NCBI RefSeq assembly: GCF_009617595.1
Contig: NZ_WIXK01000011.1
Coordinates: 1 to 64,000, forward strand
From: Tritonibacter aquimaris
Lineage (GTDB): Bacteria > Pseudomonadota > Alphaproteobacteria > Rhodobacterales > Rhodobacteraceae
Reading direction: 5' to 3'
DNA length: 64,000 nt
In this document: piece by piece, positions 1-8,502 of the stretch
Layout of the letters: every line of letters begins with the position of its first letter
Position numbering within the stretch: the stretch's first letter is position 1
Notes under the pieces: generated by a model
The model's database searches: none
The model's input: the letters and a program-made list of their open reading frames with translations, nothing else
What the model was told of the DNA's origin: nothing
Program-made: the position numbers and the translations under genes

Positions 1-2
1 AC

Positions 3-902
3 CACCGCGCCCTCATTCAAATGCAGTTTGACAGTGTCGCGCCGCAGCCCGACACGCTCTATGGCGGCTGGTGGTTCTTTGCTTTCCCCATCGCCCAGGT
101 GCGCCACCACCCGTTCCCCTTCTTTGTGCGCGGCGATGACAGCTCGTTTTCGCTCGCCAATGATTTCACCATCCGCACTTTCAATGGTATTGTCTCGTTC
201 CAGGATGATTTCAGCGCCAAGGAAACACCGCTGATCCATTATCTCGACCTGCGCTACCACCTGATCCATCATCTCACCTTTGATCGGCTGGCCCGGTCGC
301 CTCTGCGCACGGCATGGGTTGGCCTGCGCCTGATGATACGATCGCTGCTACAGCTGCATTACGCCTCTGCCGAGGCGCAGCTGCTGGCAATGAAAGACGT
401 GATGCAGGGCCCCGAATTTTTCGACCGCAATGTCGACATGAGCGTGCGCCGCGCCCGGATCAAAGAGATCCCCAGCGAAGAGACCTGGCAGCCGATACCC
501 CAGCACCAGCTGAGTGAGCGTCACAAACGTCTGACCCGACTGTCACGCAATCTGCGTACAAAGATCGGCCTTCTGACTCTAAACGGGCATCTGGTGCCGT
601 TCTGGAGCCGGATCGCAAGCCATGTGAATATTGAGATCAGACAGCGTGGTCTGGTGTATTACACTCTGGGCGCTGCCCGCGTGACCTTCTTTAATGCGGC
701 GCGCGATCAGGCCTATACGGTGCGCCATAACAAGAAGCGCTTTTACAAGATCGTCTGGGACATGATCCGCACCACGCGGGAATTCTGCCGCAGCCACGAG
801 GCGCTGAAGCGCCAGTATCGTCAAGGCTATGAAGATATGGCGAGCCGGGCGTATTGGCACAAGACGTTGGAGATGCCTCCGAAACGCCAAGCGGCGGAAT
901 AA
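3..902 (+). CDS. GlfT2-like family 2 glycosyltransferase, C-terminal part (5' end outside window)
   Basis: The frame is open to the left edge, so only the C-terminal ~299 residues are present. Early in the fragment are a GGWWFF segment and an FFVRGDD motif, which resemble the second half of the catalytic domain of bifunctional galactofuranosyltransferases (GlfT2). The rest is basic and helical, as in the C-terminal extension of that family. The likely role is cytoplasmic addition of sugars, possibly galactofuranose, to a lipid-linked glycan. It converges on kpsT with a hairpin between them. The donor sugar is not provable here, and no glf mutase gene is visible in the window. Confidence 0.7.
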   Translation, partial: HRALIQMQFDSVAPQPDTLYGGWWFFAFPIAQVRHHPFPFFVRGDDSSFSLANDFTIRTFNGIVSFQDDFSAKETPLIHYLDLRYHLIHHLTFDRLARSPLRTAWVGLRLMIRSLLQLHYASAEAQLLAMKDVMQGPEFFDRNVDMSVRRARIKEIPSEETWQPIPQHQLSERHKRLTRLSRNLRTKIGLLTLNGHLVPFWSRIASHVNIEIRQRGLVYYTLGAARVTFFNAARDQAYTVRHNKKRFYKIVWDMIRTTREFCRSHEALKRQYRQGYEDMASRAYWHKTLEMPPKRQAAE

Positions 903-942
903 AGCTCGTTTAACAATGCTGCAAAACAGGCTCTAACAAAGG

Positions 943-969
943 AAAATCCTCTCATTATGAGAGGATTTT
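943..969. terminator. Bidirectional terminator between the GlfT2-like gene and kpsT
   Basis: A perfect 12-bp stem (AAAATCCTCTCA and its complement) has a TTA loop, with A and T tracts on the two flanks, so it can act in both directions. The kpsT stop codon lies in the loop, so the last kpsT codons form one arm. Confidence 0.8.
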
Positions 970-1608
970 ATCATGCAGCTTGATGGCCTCTTCCAGATCG
1001 TCGAAATACTCTGCCTTGCCCGCCTCCAGCACCACTCCGGCATCACAGAACTGACGAATCTGGCTCATGGAGTGGTTGACCATAATGGCGCTTGCATTGC
1101 GCATACGGTTGGCAAACAGCAGCCGACTTTTGGCGCGAAACGCCTTGTCTCCCACTGCGGTCACCTCATCCACCAGATAGGTGTCAAATTTGATTCCCAT
1201 CGATGCGCCAAACGTCAGCCGGGTGCGCATACCGCTGGAATAGCTACGCATAGGCATGTGATAGGACGGCCCAAGTTCGGCAAACCAGCCCACAAAGTCC
1301 ACCAGCTCATCCGTATCCACCCCATAGATCCGGGCAATGAAGCGCACATTTTCCGCCCCGCTCAGATCCCCGTGAAACGACGCCGCCAACCCCACTGGCC
1401 AGGATACGGTGCCATTGCTGAGAACCCGGCCGGAATCCGGGTTCATTGTGCCCGCAATAATCTTCAGCAAGGTGGATTTGCCTGCCCCATTGCGCCCCAG
1501 CAGCGCCAGCGATCTCCCACTGGGCAGCTCCAGCGACAGGTTATCAATCACCACTTTGCGCTGCCCTTTCAACCAGAAGCTTTTGGACAGGTTTTCCAGT
1601 TTGATCAT
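955..1608 (-). CDS. kpsT: Capsule polysaccharide ABC exporter, ATP-binding subunit (KpsT/Wzt type)
   Basis: A 217-residue ATPase with Walker A GRNGAGKST (residues 38-46), the ABC signature SYSSGMRTRL (122-131) and Walker B YLVDE (144-148). The short length and the SSGM form of the signature are typical of KpsT/CtrD/BexA subunits that energise export of finished capsule chains across the inner membrane. The ATG has a GAGGGTG ribosome-binding site and starts 10 nt after the kpsE stop, so the two are probably translationally coupled. Its permease partner, kpsM, is divergently encoded on the other side of kpsE. It lacks the C-terminal carbohydrate-binding extension of O-antigen Wzt proteins. Confidence 0.92.
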   Translation of the reverse strand: MIKLENLSKSFWLKGQRKVVIDNLSLELPSGRSLALLGRNGAGKSTLLKIIAGTMNPDSGRVLSNGTVSWPVGLAASFHGDLSGAENVRFIARIYGVDTDELVDFVGWFAELGPSYHMPMRSYSSGMRTRLTFGASMGIKFDTYLVDEVTAVGDKAFRAKSRLLFANRMRNASAIMVNHSMSQIRQFCDAGVVLEAGKAEYFDDLEEAIKLHDKILS

Positions 1609-1618
1609 AAAAACACCC

Positions 1619-3154
1619 TCAGCGGCGGTCGCGGATGGAATAATAGATCAAAATGATCACCGACCAACCCAGCAGCAAAAACAGCGCTGACAGCGCCGAC
1701 AGTACCAAACGGCGCGGCGCTTCAGATGTTTCCGCCAACGTCGGGCGGATATAGGTGGCAAGATAACGACTTTGTCGGGTGGCTTCATCGCGCGCAAGCT
1801 CCAGCGCGGTCAACGCCGCCCGATAGGATTGCTGGGCAAATTCACGATCCACACTCAGACGCTCATATTCGGAAATCAGCGAAGGGTAATCTTCACCGAT
1901 CCCGCCACTGTCGGTGCCTTCCGCACTGGCAAAGGAGCTCCGCTCCAGGTCGATGCGATCGCGGATCACCTCAATGCGTTTTTGCGCTGACGTGATGCGT
2001 GGATCGCTGCTCCCAATCGAGCCGCGCAGCAGGTCCAGCTCAATCAGCGCCTCTGCCAATTGCTGTTGCAGATTGTTCATCACCCCCATACGGCCCTGAA
2101 TATCGGTTTCAGGATCCACAATGCGGGTACGGGTGCGAAATTGGATCAAAGCTTCGCGGGCAAGCTTCAGCCGTTCCAACGCCTCTGCCAGATCTGTTTG
2201 GGCATAGCGCATTGCATCGGTGCGGGCCTGCTCGTTCAGCGCATTGATCCGGGTCTGGCTCAACTCCACAATGGCCATTGTAATTGCCTGGGCCATCTCG
2301 GGACTGTAGGCCCGGGCCTGCACTTCCATCAGGCCCGAAGCGGAATCATAAGACACCCGCACCACGCGCTGCCAATACCAGTTCAAGCCTTCGATCGTAG
2401 CATCAGGCCACAGCGCAAACACCCAGTCGCGCGGCCAATGGGCTGTATAATGCGCTTTGAAACTGGTCTCAGCAGACACCGCTTCGACAATTTCCTGGCT
2501 GCGCACATATTCATAGAGGATGTCGCTGTCAGAGGCGGTTGATGTGCCCGCAAACTGTGCCAGGCCGCCAAGGAATTCATTGGCTCCGGTGCTGTCCTGA
2601 GAGCGCACAATAAAGCCTGCAGACGACAAATATTGGTCTTCGGCCAGCACAAAAAGGTAAAACACCACCGCCAGCACCGGCGCCAGTACCAAGGCACCAA
2701 AGCTGGCCAGAACGCCCCAGTGACGGCGTTTCATTTGCGCAGGGGCCGCCATGGCCTGCAGGTTTTTGTCCTGCAGCTGGGTCTCCAATGTTTTCACCCG
2801 GGCCTCGGCGGTTTCAGCCCGCTTGCGCAATAGCGCGGCCCCGGGCCCCGGCTTAGCGCCCGGTTTAGCACCCGGTTTAGCGCCCGGTTTAGCGCCCGGC
2901 TTAGCGCCCGGCTTAGCGCCCGGTTTAGCGCCCGGTTTTTGCGCGGCTTTGGCACCCGATTGGGCCGCCAAAGCCTTCTCAGTGGTGTTTTGATTTGATT
3001 TCGCAGGCGCAGCCTGACCTGTGGCCTGCGCGGCATCCGGAGCTTTGCCAGCAGGACCTGCAGCCGCCTTATGTGCTGCAGCAGTATTTGCGCCAATATC
3101 CGCATCGACCACAGAAGACGGCTTCATATCGGTCGTCGCGCGGTTGTCTGTCAT
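1619..3154 (-). CDS. kpsE: Capsule export inner-membrane polysaccharide co-polymerase-like protein (KpsE/BexC/CtrB family)
   Basis: The 511-residue protein has an Ala/Lys/Pro-rich N-terminal cytoplasmic region, a transmembrane helix at about residues 150-170 (LVLAPVLAVVFYLFVL), a long periplasmic region with coiled coil, and a second membrane helix near the C-terminus. This two-helix layout and the 'SAGFIVRSQD' segment after the first helix match KpsE-type proteins, which link the ABC exporter to the outer-membrane channel. Residues 73-104 are seven KPGA repeats plus one KPGP, unusual for the family. First gene of the kpsE-kpsT pair; the ATG has an AGGATAAG upstream. Confidence 0.87.
   Translation of the reverse strand: MTDNRATTDMKPSSVVDADIGANTAAAHKAAAGPAGKAPDAAQATGQAAPAKSNQNTTEKALAAQSGAKAAQKPGAKPGAKPGAKPGAKPGAKPGAKPGAKPGPGAALLRKRAETAEARVKTLETQLQDKNLQAMAAPAQMKRRHWGVLASFGALVLAPVLAVVFYLFVLAEDQYLSSAGFIVRSQDSTGANEFLGGLAQFAGTSTASDSDILYEYVRSQEIVEAVSAETSFKAHYTAHWPRDWVFALWPDATIEGLNWYWQRVVRVSYDSASGLMEVQARAYSPEMAQAITMAIVELSQTRINALNEQARTDAMRYAQTDLAEALERLKLAREALIQFRTRTRIVDPETDIQGRMGVMNNLQQQLAEALIELDLLRGSIGSSDPRITSAQKRIEVIRDRIDLERSSFASAEGTDSGGIGEDYPSLISEYERLSVDREFAQQSYRAALTALELARDEATRQSRYLATYIRPTLAETSEAPRRLVLSALSALFLLLGWSVIILIYYSIRDRR
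2847..2938. repeat. 12-bp tandem repeat encoding (KPGA)n in kpsE
   Basis: About eight near-identical copies of a 12-bp unit (GCGCCCGGTTTA or GCGCCCGGCTTA on the plus strand) lie inside the kpsE coding region and encode KPGA on the minus strand. The unit is a multiple of three, so copy-number changes would preserve the frame. Confidence 0.9.
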
Positions 3155-3255
3155 GGTGACTTATCCTACATCATATCTACGCAAAGAAGGCTTTGTAATT
3201 GCGTCATGCTTTGCGCATAGTATCCATCCCTGATGCATATCCACAATGGGGTATC

Positions 3256-4095
3256 ATGTCGTTTTCTTCACCCGGTACGGATGAAACTGCCGCAGCGATT
3301 CCTGCGGCTTTGACCCCCGTACGCAGCAGCCCCCGCCGCTTTGCTTCGGCCCGAACCATCCTCGCGCTGATCTTGCGCGAAATGTCGACCCGATACGGGC
3401 GCACCCCGGGGGGCTACCTGTGGAATGTGCTGGAACCGCTGGCCGCCATTCTGTTTCTCAGCGTGGGCTTTTCGCTGCTGTTGCGAAACCCATCTCTGGG
3501 CAGCAGTTTTCTGCTGTTCTATGCCACCGGCTACGTGCCTTTTGATCTGTATATGTCCTGTTCGCGCAACTGTCAGGCCGCGATCAAATACTCCCGCCCA
3601 TTGTTGCGCTACCCGGCGGTGACATGGCTGGATGCGGTGTTGGCGCGATTTCTGCTCAACGGGTTGACCGGCTTACTCACGGCCACATTACTGCTGGGAG
3701 GGATCATCATTGCCATTGATCATCAGATCATTGAAATGATGCCGATCCTGCGCGCCATGGGCATGGCGCTGATGCTGGCTTTGGGCGTTGGTACGTTGAA
3801 CTGCTTGCTGCTGGGTTTATTTCCTTTGTGGGAAATCATCTGGAACATCCTGAACCGGCCTCTGTTCCTCGCGTCTGGCGTGTTCTTCCTCTATGAGGAC
3901 CTCCCCCAGATCGCGCAAGATATCCTGTGGTTCAACCCGCTCATGCACATCACCGCCACAATGCGCACCGGATTTTACCCCACCTATCACCCGGAATTTG
4001 TCTCCTACCTCTATGTGACGCTGGTCTCGATGAGCCTTCTGGTGCTTGGCCTCATCTTAATGGGACGGTTCCACCGGGATATTCTGAACCGCTGA
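3256..4095 (+). CDS. kpsM: Capsule polysaccharide ABC exporter, permease subunit (KpsM/Wzm type)
   Basis: A 279-residue ABC-2 type permease with about six membrane segments. The cytoplasmic N-terminal part contains the LREMSTRYGRTPGGYLW stretch characteristic of KpsM/BexB/CtrC permeases, and the C-terminal part carries the conserved 'FNPLMHI' segment. It should form the membrane channel with KpsT. The ATG at 3256 is chosen because it gives the usual family length; a TTG 57 nt upstream also keeps the frame open. It is divergent from kpsE, with a ~100-nt shared promoter region, and converges with a GlfT1-like gene 6 nt away. Confidence 0.92.
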   Translation: MSFSSPGTDETAAAIPAALTPVRSSPRRFASARTILALILREMSTRYGRTPGGYLWNVLEPLAAILFLSVGFSLLLRNPSLGSSFLLFYATGYVPFDLYMSCSRNCQAAIKYSRPLLRYPAVTWLDAVLARFLLNGLTGLLTATLLLGGIIIAIDHQIIEMMPILRAMGMALMLALGVGTLNCLLLGLFPLWEIIWNILNRPLFLASGVFFLYEDLPQIAQDILWFNPLMHITATMRTGFYPTYHPEFVSYLYVTLVSMSLLVLGLILMGRFHRDILNR

Positions 4096-4101
4096 TATAC
4101 T

Positions 4102-5088
4102 CTAATCTGCGCGTTTCAACACATCTGCATGGCTGCGCTGAGACTGCACGCGCAACCCATCCCGCAACGCCAGGCACAGCAGACGCAGAAAGATCTGACG
4201 CTCATCGCCGTAGTGGCGCGCTTTCAGCAGCCATTTCGGCAGCACCACCAGAAGCGCAGGCCAAAAGAAGATCCCCGCCGCCATGCGATAGAGCAGCAAG
4301 AGATTGCGGTGGTAATAATAGACCTTCCACAGCGGCGCGAGACGGCCCCGTTGCACCGTGGTTTTTTCCACGCCGGTTTGCGCCTGAAAACTGGTGAGAT
4401 CATGTTCAAACCGCACGCCAGGTTCAAAGCCGATTTTGCCGCCGGATTTGGTCAACCCCAGCGTATAGATCCCATCATCGCCATAGATAAACAGGGCAGG
4501 GTCGGGGTAGCCGATCTTGCGCACCGACTGCGCTGAGATGAAAAAACCAACAAAAGAGGTCACATCAATCTGCATGCCTGCGCCCTGGTAATCTGATGGC
4601 TGCACGTGAAAGCCAGAGCGCCCGCCACCAAACAGCGTGCGCAGAAACTCGCGCCCGTGCCAGAACGGGTTGCGCGAGGGGCGGTTCATTTCGCAGATCT
4701 CACCAGAGGGGAAATAGACCGCGGCCGCCACCCCATCCCATTTACCCTCTGGCAGCGCATGAAACGCGGCCAATGCGCCCGGTTCCGGGCGGCCATCATC
4801 ATCCATCACCACCAGCCAGTCGGGGCTGTGCTGCTCCATCGCGCGGCGCATGCCCATTTCAAACCCGCCGGCGCCACCGGTGTTTTTGGCGCTGTTCAAA
4901 ATATCCAGCCGTGGATCATCTAGCCCCGCCAGCCAATCTGTGGTGCCATCGGTTGAGGCATTGTTGGCCACAACCACCATCGCCAGCTCATCTGCCGGGC
5001 TGTCCAGCAGCCGCGCCAAAGTGGTCTTGAGCTTATCAAGACGATTATAGGTCACCACCACGGCAACAAGACGTTTGGAGGAAGACAT
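4102..5088 (-). CDS. GlfT1-like family 2 glycosyltransferase
   Basis: A 328-residue GT-A glycosyltransferase. The fold begins with VVVTYNRLDKL, followed by the NTGGAGGF block (69-76) and an aspartate cluster VVMDDDG (96-98) for metal and nucleotide-sugar binding. The GGAGGFxxGM block is seen in galactofuranosyltransferase GlfT1 and related rhamnosyl/galactofuranosyl transferases. The C-terminal part has hydrophobic stretches (about 265-290) that could associate with the membrane. The ATG at 5088 is preferred over an upstream extension lacking family similarity. Its position beside kpsM suggests it builds the polymer exported by KpsMT; the exact sugar is unknown. Confidence 0.8.
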   Translation of the reverse strand: MSSSKRLVAVVVTYNRLDKLKTTLARLLDSPADELAMVVVANNASTDGTTDWLAGLDDPRLDILNSAKNTGGAGGFEMGMRRAMEQHSPDWLVVMDDDGRPEPGALAAFHALPEGKWDGVAAAVYFPSGEICEMNRPSRNPFWHGREFLRTLFGGGRSGFHVQPSDYQGAGMQIDVTSFVGFFISAQSVRKIGYPDPALFIYGDDGIYTLGLTKSGGKIGFEPGVRFEHDLTSFQAQTGVEKTTVQRGRLAPLWKVYYYHRNLLLLYRMAAGIFFWPALLVVLPKWLLKARHYGDERQIFLRLLCLALRDGLRVQSQRSHADVLKRAD

Positions 5089-5226
5089 GGCGGGACCCTT
5101 AAAGCTGAACGGCTGCTGGCAGAAATCCCCAAGCCACAAGGGAATGTCAATTGCTTTGATCACCCGCGGTGAGATCAGGAGGTGTGACCGCAAGATGGCG
5201 CTGCAGGGCAGGGGAGATCTTAATCA

Positions 5227-5281
5227 AATGTTTCGCATGCGAAACATTCCTCTTTTTATATATGTGTGGAAATGTTTCGCA
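5227..5281. promoter_or_regulatory. Candidate partition centromere (parS-like): 22-bp perfect palindrome plus half-site
   Basis: Positions 5227-5248 are a perfect palindrome made of AATGTTTCGCA and its reverse complement. One arm recurs directly at 5271-5281, exactly 44 bp from the first arm, which is about four helical turns. It lies about 95 bp downstream of parB, outside any gene. The location and symmetry fit a ParB binding site, but no experimental consensus was available for comparison. Confidence 0.6.
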
Positions 5282-5313
5282 GAATACGAGTCTATCAAAC
5301 GAATTAGGCTCAT

Positions 5314-5340
5314 ATAAAAAGAGCGCCCGAAGGCGCTCTG
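5314..5340 (-). terminator. Rho-independent terminator of the parA-parB operon
   Basis: On the minus strand an 8-bp stem (AGAGCGCC / GGCGCTCT) with a TTCG-type tetraloop is followed by TTTTTATATG. It begins immediately after the parB stop. Confidence 0.9.
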
Positions 5341-5342
5341 AT

Positions 5343-6494
5343 CTACCCCTGTCTGTGACGTAGCCAATCTTGCAGATCTTCCAGCAACTGATCGGTGACT
5401 GCGGTGCCCATCAGCTCGATCTTTTTTTCATCCGGGGTAAAGCCAAGGCGCAGGCCCGGGCCCGCGTTTACAATAAGCCGTTCGCCGGGGGCCATCTGCG
5501 CCGAGGTGCTGCGCACCCGCGGGCGAGGTTGCGACCGGGGCGGCGCAGCGGGAACATCCGGTGCAGCGGGAGTTTCTTCACGCGCGCTATCTGGCTCTAC
5601 AGGTTTATTTAGGCTCTGATCTTCTTGTTGAGCCGCATTCAAAACCTGCATCAAAACCTCGATCTCAACCGCAGCTTCAGGGCGATCCGTCCGCGAAAGT
5701 TCCAGCCGCAGGGCCTTGGTAAAATCCGCATCCAGCTCCATTTCCCGCACCAAGGACAATCCAAGACGCTCCGTAATTGCGGTGGGATAGAGCAGCACAT
5801 CATCCAGCGCTTCAACCAGGGTGACAAATGTGCCGATCTTGGAACGGCGCGCGCGGGTGGCATTGGCAAACAACCCCTGCAGCGCCTGTTTCTGGTTGGG
5901 AAACACCCCTTCATGCAGCGCACGCACCGCAATGCGGGCACGTTCATAATGGGAGAGATTGACCCGGATTTCATTCTCTTCGACCATCGCCACATAGGCG
6001 TCTTCGGCGCTGTCAGGCTCAATGACGCGGGCCAGTACTGTGGCAAACTTAGGGTCTGAAGTTTCTTCATAGAGCCTACGCAAGGCCGTCAATCGCCGCC
6101 AGCCCGAGATCAAACCATGGGTGGTGCCACCCGTGCGGGGATCCACCGAAACCACTTCGATCGGGGTCTGCTGGCCGCGCGCCTTGAGCGAGGCAATCAG
6201 CGCCTCCATCTCTTCGACGTTTTGCTCCAGCCGGTCGCGCACCAGATGCGCGGCATCAATGGCAGCCAGGGGCAGCTCGGCAATCATCAAGCCCTTGGAG
6301 CGCGCGTTTTCCAACACGCCCGAGAGTTCTTCCAGCGCCGCATGGGTCGAGGCTTCGCTGGCGACCTTGGCAATCGGAGCTGCCCCAATCGACGGGCCAG
6401 ACGATGGACCAGCTGCGAGGCCGGTGTTGGGCACGGCAGGTTTTGCCGTGAGGTAATCTGCTTTTGGTGGCGTTAGCCGTTTGCGTTTTGCCAT
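5343..6494 (-). CDS. parB: Plasmid partition protein ParB
   Basis: A 383-residue ParB/RepB-family centromere-binding protein. The N-terminal third contains the ParB nuclease-like domain (SLKARGQQTPIEVV, GLISGWRRLTAL, VEENEIRVNLSHYERA), followed by a helix-turn-helix region (LLYPTAITERLGLSLV) and a Pro-rich linker before the C-terminal dimerisation segment. It would bind parS and load onto DNA as the adaptor for ParA. The ATG at 6494 is preceded by AGGAGTG; the longer frame upstream lacks such a site. It lies 53 nt behind parA and is followed by a strong terminator and a 22-bp palindrome. Confidence 0.93.
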   Translation of the reverse strand: MAKRKRLTPPKADYLTAKPAVPNTGLAAGPSSGPSIGAAPIAKVASEASTHAALEELSGVLENARSKGLMIAELPLAAIDAAHLVRDRLEQNVEEMEALIASLKARGQQTPIEVVSVDPRTGGTTHGLISGWRRLTALRRLYEETSDPKFATVLARVIEPDSAEDAYVAMVEENEIRVNLSHYERARIAVRALHEGVFPNQKQALQGLFANATRARRSKIGTFVTLVEALDDVLLYPTAITERLGLSLVREMELDADFTKALRLELSRTDRPEAAVEIEVLMQVLNAAQQEDQSLNKPVEPDSAREETPAAPDVPAAPPRSQPRPRVRSTSAQMAPGERLIVNAGPGLRLGFTPDEKKIELMGTAVTDQLLEDLQDWLRHRQG

Positions 6495-6547
6495 GCTCTC
6501 ACTCCTGTGCCAGATCTTCAGCCTGGCAGATGGTTCTTTTTCAGCGG

Positions 6548-7966
6548 TTACTGGGCCGCGCGCTGATCCGCCTCTTCGCGCAACGCATCGCGCCGCCACA
6601 CGCCCAGAAGCAGCCGTTTGAACGCGGCATAAGTCGCATCAAATGTTTCCCGGCCCCGCGCATAGGTCTCGCGGTTGAAATCGCGATAATCCGCCTCGTA
6701 GATGCCAGAGACCTGCTCGCCGGCCTGGCCGATGAGGGCGGTGAAATCCTGTTTATGCGGAGAAAGCACCCGGCCCATATAGGCCTGCATCAAGGCGGCA
6801 AGCTCGCCCTGTTGGGCGGCGTCATAGCGGGTGATCACCGTGCGCACCGCATCCCATTCAAAGCCCATCTCTGGCCGGCCCAGGGCGCGGGCAGCAAGGT
6901 TTTCGCCATCTTCAATCGAAGCAAAGGTGGAATGCAGCATGTCAAAGAAACGGCCGGTGCTGTCAAACTCCAGAAACGACGCGCCCATGGGCACCAGCAA
7001 AATATCCGCCGCCGACAACCCATTGATGGTGAGATAGCCAAGGGCAGGGGGGGTGTCGATGAAGATGACATCGTATTGATCCAGCACCCCGTCGGCCTCA
7101 AGCCGCTCGGTTAGCGCATCCCACAGTTTCCAGCTGCGTGCGGCCATGCGCCAGACCGGGATCTGAAACTCAGCCCAATACAAATTCAGCTGCGCGCCAA
7201 TGAGATCGATATTGGGCCAATGGGTGGATTGAATGACATCCTGCGCTGTCATCTCCATCGCAGCGCTCAGCGCCTCGTCCAAGGGCTGGGGCGCATCGCC
7301 ACGATCCAGCCGGCGCTGGTTTTCAAGCCGCAGATGTTCGCCGTAATGGCGCGCCAGAAGCGGGAAGGCGGTTTGCCATTCGTCTTCAACCGTGCCGCCA
7401 AAAATCGAGGTCATCGAGCCCTGACTGTCGAGATCCACCACCAGCACCTTGTAGCCATCCAGCGCCGCGGACATCGCCAGATGCGCCGCGGTTGAGGTCT
7501 TGCCCACGCCGCCTTTGAAGTTGGCCACCGCCACCATTTTGGCGGGCAGTCCTTCGGGGCGGTAGGGGGTGTAGTCTTTGGCCTTGGAGCCCTGGGCGCC
7601 AAAGAAGGCGCGCAGGCGCAGCACCTCATCGAGGGTAAACCATTTGGCGCCGCCCTCGGTTTCCACCCGCCCCTGGGGCAGCTCGGGGTTCTGTTTCAGC
7701 ACCCGGCGGAAATGGGCCTGCGCCACCGGGATCACATAGCGGGTGATCTCCCAGGTGGAAAACAGGCGCAGCTCTTTCTGGCCCGCCTCATTGAGACCAC
7801 GGCTGGCAAGATCCGCACGACCCTGACCACAGGCTGTTGCGATATCGGCAAAGCCCTGGGTGGAGGTGGGCGCATCCAGTTCTGCCAGAGCTGCGTCTGG
7901 ATCAATGTTGAAATAGGGGGGCAGGTCGAGCTCTTTGGAGCGACCCTTGTGGGTATCTTTGGCCAT
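6548..7966 (-). CDS. parA: Plasmid partition ATPase ParA
   Basis: A 472-residue ParA-type ATPase with an N-terminal DNA-binding extension (about residues 70-130, including a FTLDEVLRLRAFF segment, MerR-like in style). It has the deviant Walker A box KGGVGKTST (151-159) and a VIFIDTPP Walker B region followed by the PMGASFLEFDSTGRF stretch. The large N-terminal domain is typical of type Ia partition ATPases, which also repress their own operon. First gene of parA-parB, divergent from repA across the origin region. Length and motifs look intact. Confidence 0.94.
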   Translation of the reverse strand: MAKDTHKGRSKELDLPPYFNIDPDAALAELDAPTSTQGFADIATACGQGRADLASRGLNEAGQKELRLFSTWEITRYVIPVAQAHFRRVLKQNPELPQGRVETEGGAKWFTLDEVLRLRAFFGAQGSKAKDYTPYRPEGLPAKMVAVANFKGGVGKTSTAAHLAMSAALDGYKVLVVDLDSQGSMTSIFGGTVEDEWQTAFPLLARHYGEHLRLENQRRLDRGDAPQPLDEALSAAMEMTAQDVIQSTHWPNIDLIGAQLNLYWAEFQIPVWRMAARSWKLWDALTERLEADGVLDQYDVIFIDTPPALGYLTINGLSAADILLVPMGASFLEFDSTGRFFDMLHSTFASIEDGENLAARALGRPEMGFEWDAVRTVITRYDAAQQGELAALMQAYMGRVLSPHKQDFTALIGQAGEQVSGIYEADYRDFNRETYARGRETFDATYAAFKRLLLGVWRRDALREEADQRAAQ

Positions 7967-8296
7967 CTGCGTTCAAAGCCTCATGCTTATGGCAACTGCG
8001 CGGGGTTGGGCGCAGACCTTAGGGGAGGGGATCACCCAAGGTCATGTGCTGTGTTTTTCGCATAATACGCAAAAAGACGCTACATGAAAGATATATCGCA
8101 CCAAATCCTGAATTTTCTAAGCAAATCCAAGGCTTGCAACATGTAGTCCGGGGGCGGTGTGAACCCAAATTCAGGGGCTGTGAAATATTTTCCCTGTTAT
8201 TTTTGAGTTATATATTAGTTACAGCAGCCAGGGTGTTTGCGCAAAGCCCTTTTTTATATGGCGATTTGTGCAAATTTCAGCGGGCAGGTGACTCTG

Positions 8297-8361
8297 AAAC
8301 CCCGATTAAATGAATCTAATCCCCCGATAAAGCGAATCCAAACCCCCGTTGCGAGCGCATG
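8297..8361. repeat. Three 21-22 bp iterons
   Basis: Three adjacent direct repeats at 8297-8317, 8318-8339 and 8340-8361 share the core AACCCCCGAT followed by GAATC or GCATG. The first two match closely; the third is diverged in its second half. The 21-22 bp period keeps the sites on one helix face, as expected for RepA binding. Confidence 0.7.
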
Positions 8362-8368
8362 TGGATAA
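8360..8368 (-). promoter_or_regulatory. DnaA box
   Basis: TGTGGATAA is the exact complement of the strong DnaA box TTATCCACA. It abuts the third iteron and lies about 135 bp upstream of repA, consistent with host DnaA involvement in origin opening. Confidence 0.75.
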
Positions 8369-8502
8369 CTCTAGGGTGGGTGTAATCAAAACCACGAAGA
8401 TGAGTCGTCCTTGAGATCAGACCGGAAAACCGGCGGCCAGGGGCGCATGAGCAGTAAATCCGCCCTCTGAATTCGGGGGCATGAAGGCAGGCAGTTAACG
8501 AG

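Larger units (their letters stand above)
7967..8502. other. Origin region (oriV) between parA and repA
   Basis: This 536-bp gene-free stretch lies between the divergent parA and repA genes. It holds a TTTTTCGCAT element at 8054-8063 resembling the arm of the palindrome behind parB, an AT-rich segment at about 8180-8265 that could be the unwinding element, direct repeats at 8297-8361 and a DnaA box at 8360-8368. The order AT-rich segment, iterons, DnaA box, initiator gene is what is expected of an iteron-controlled origin. The call is inference from this layout. Confidence 0.75.

Noticed and set aside
2847-2938. CRISPR-like array
   Set aside because: The units are 12 bp, contiguous, without spacers, and lie inside the kpsE coding frame.
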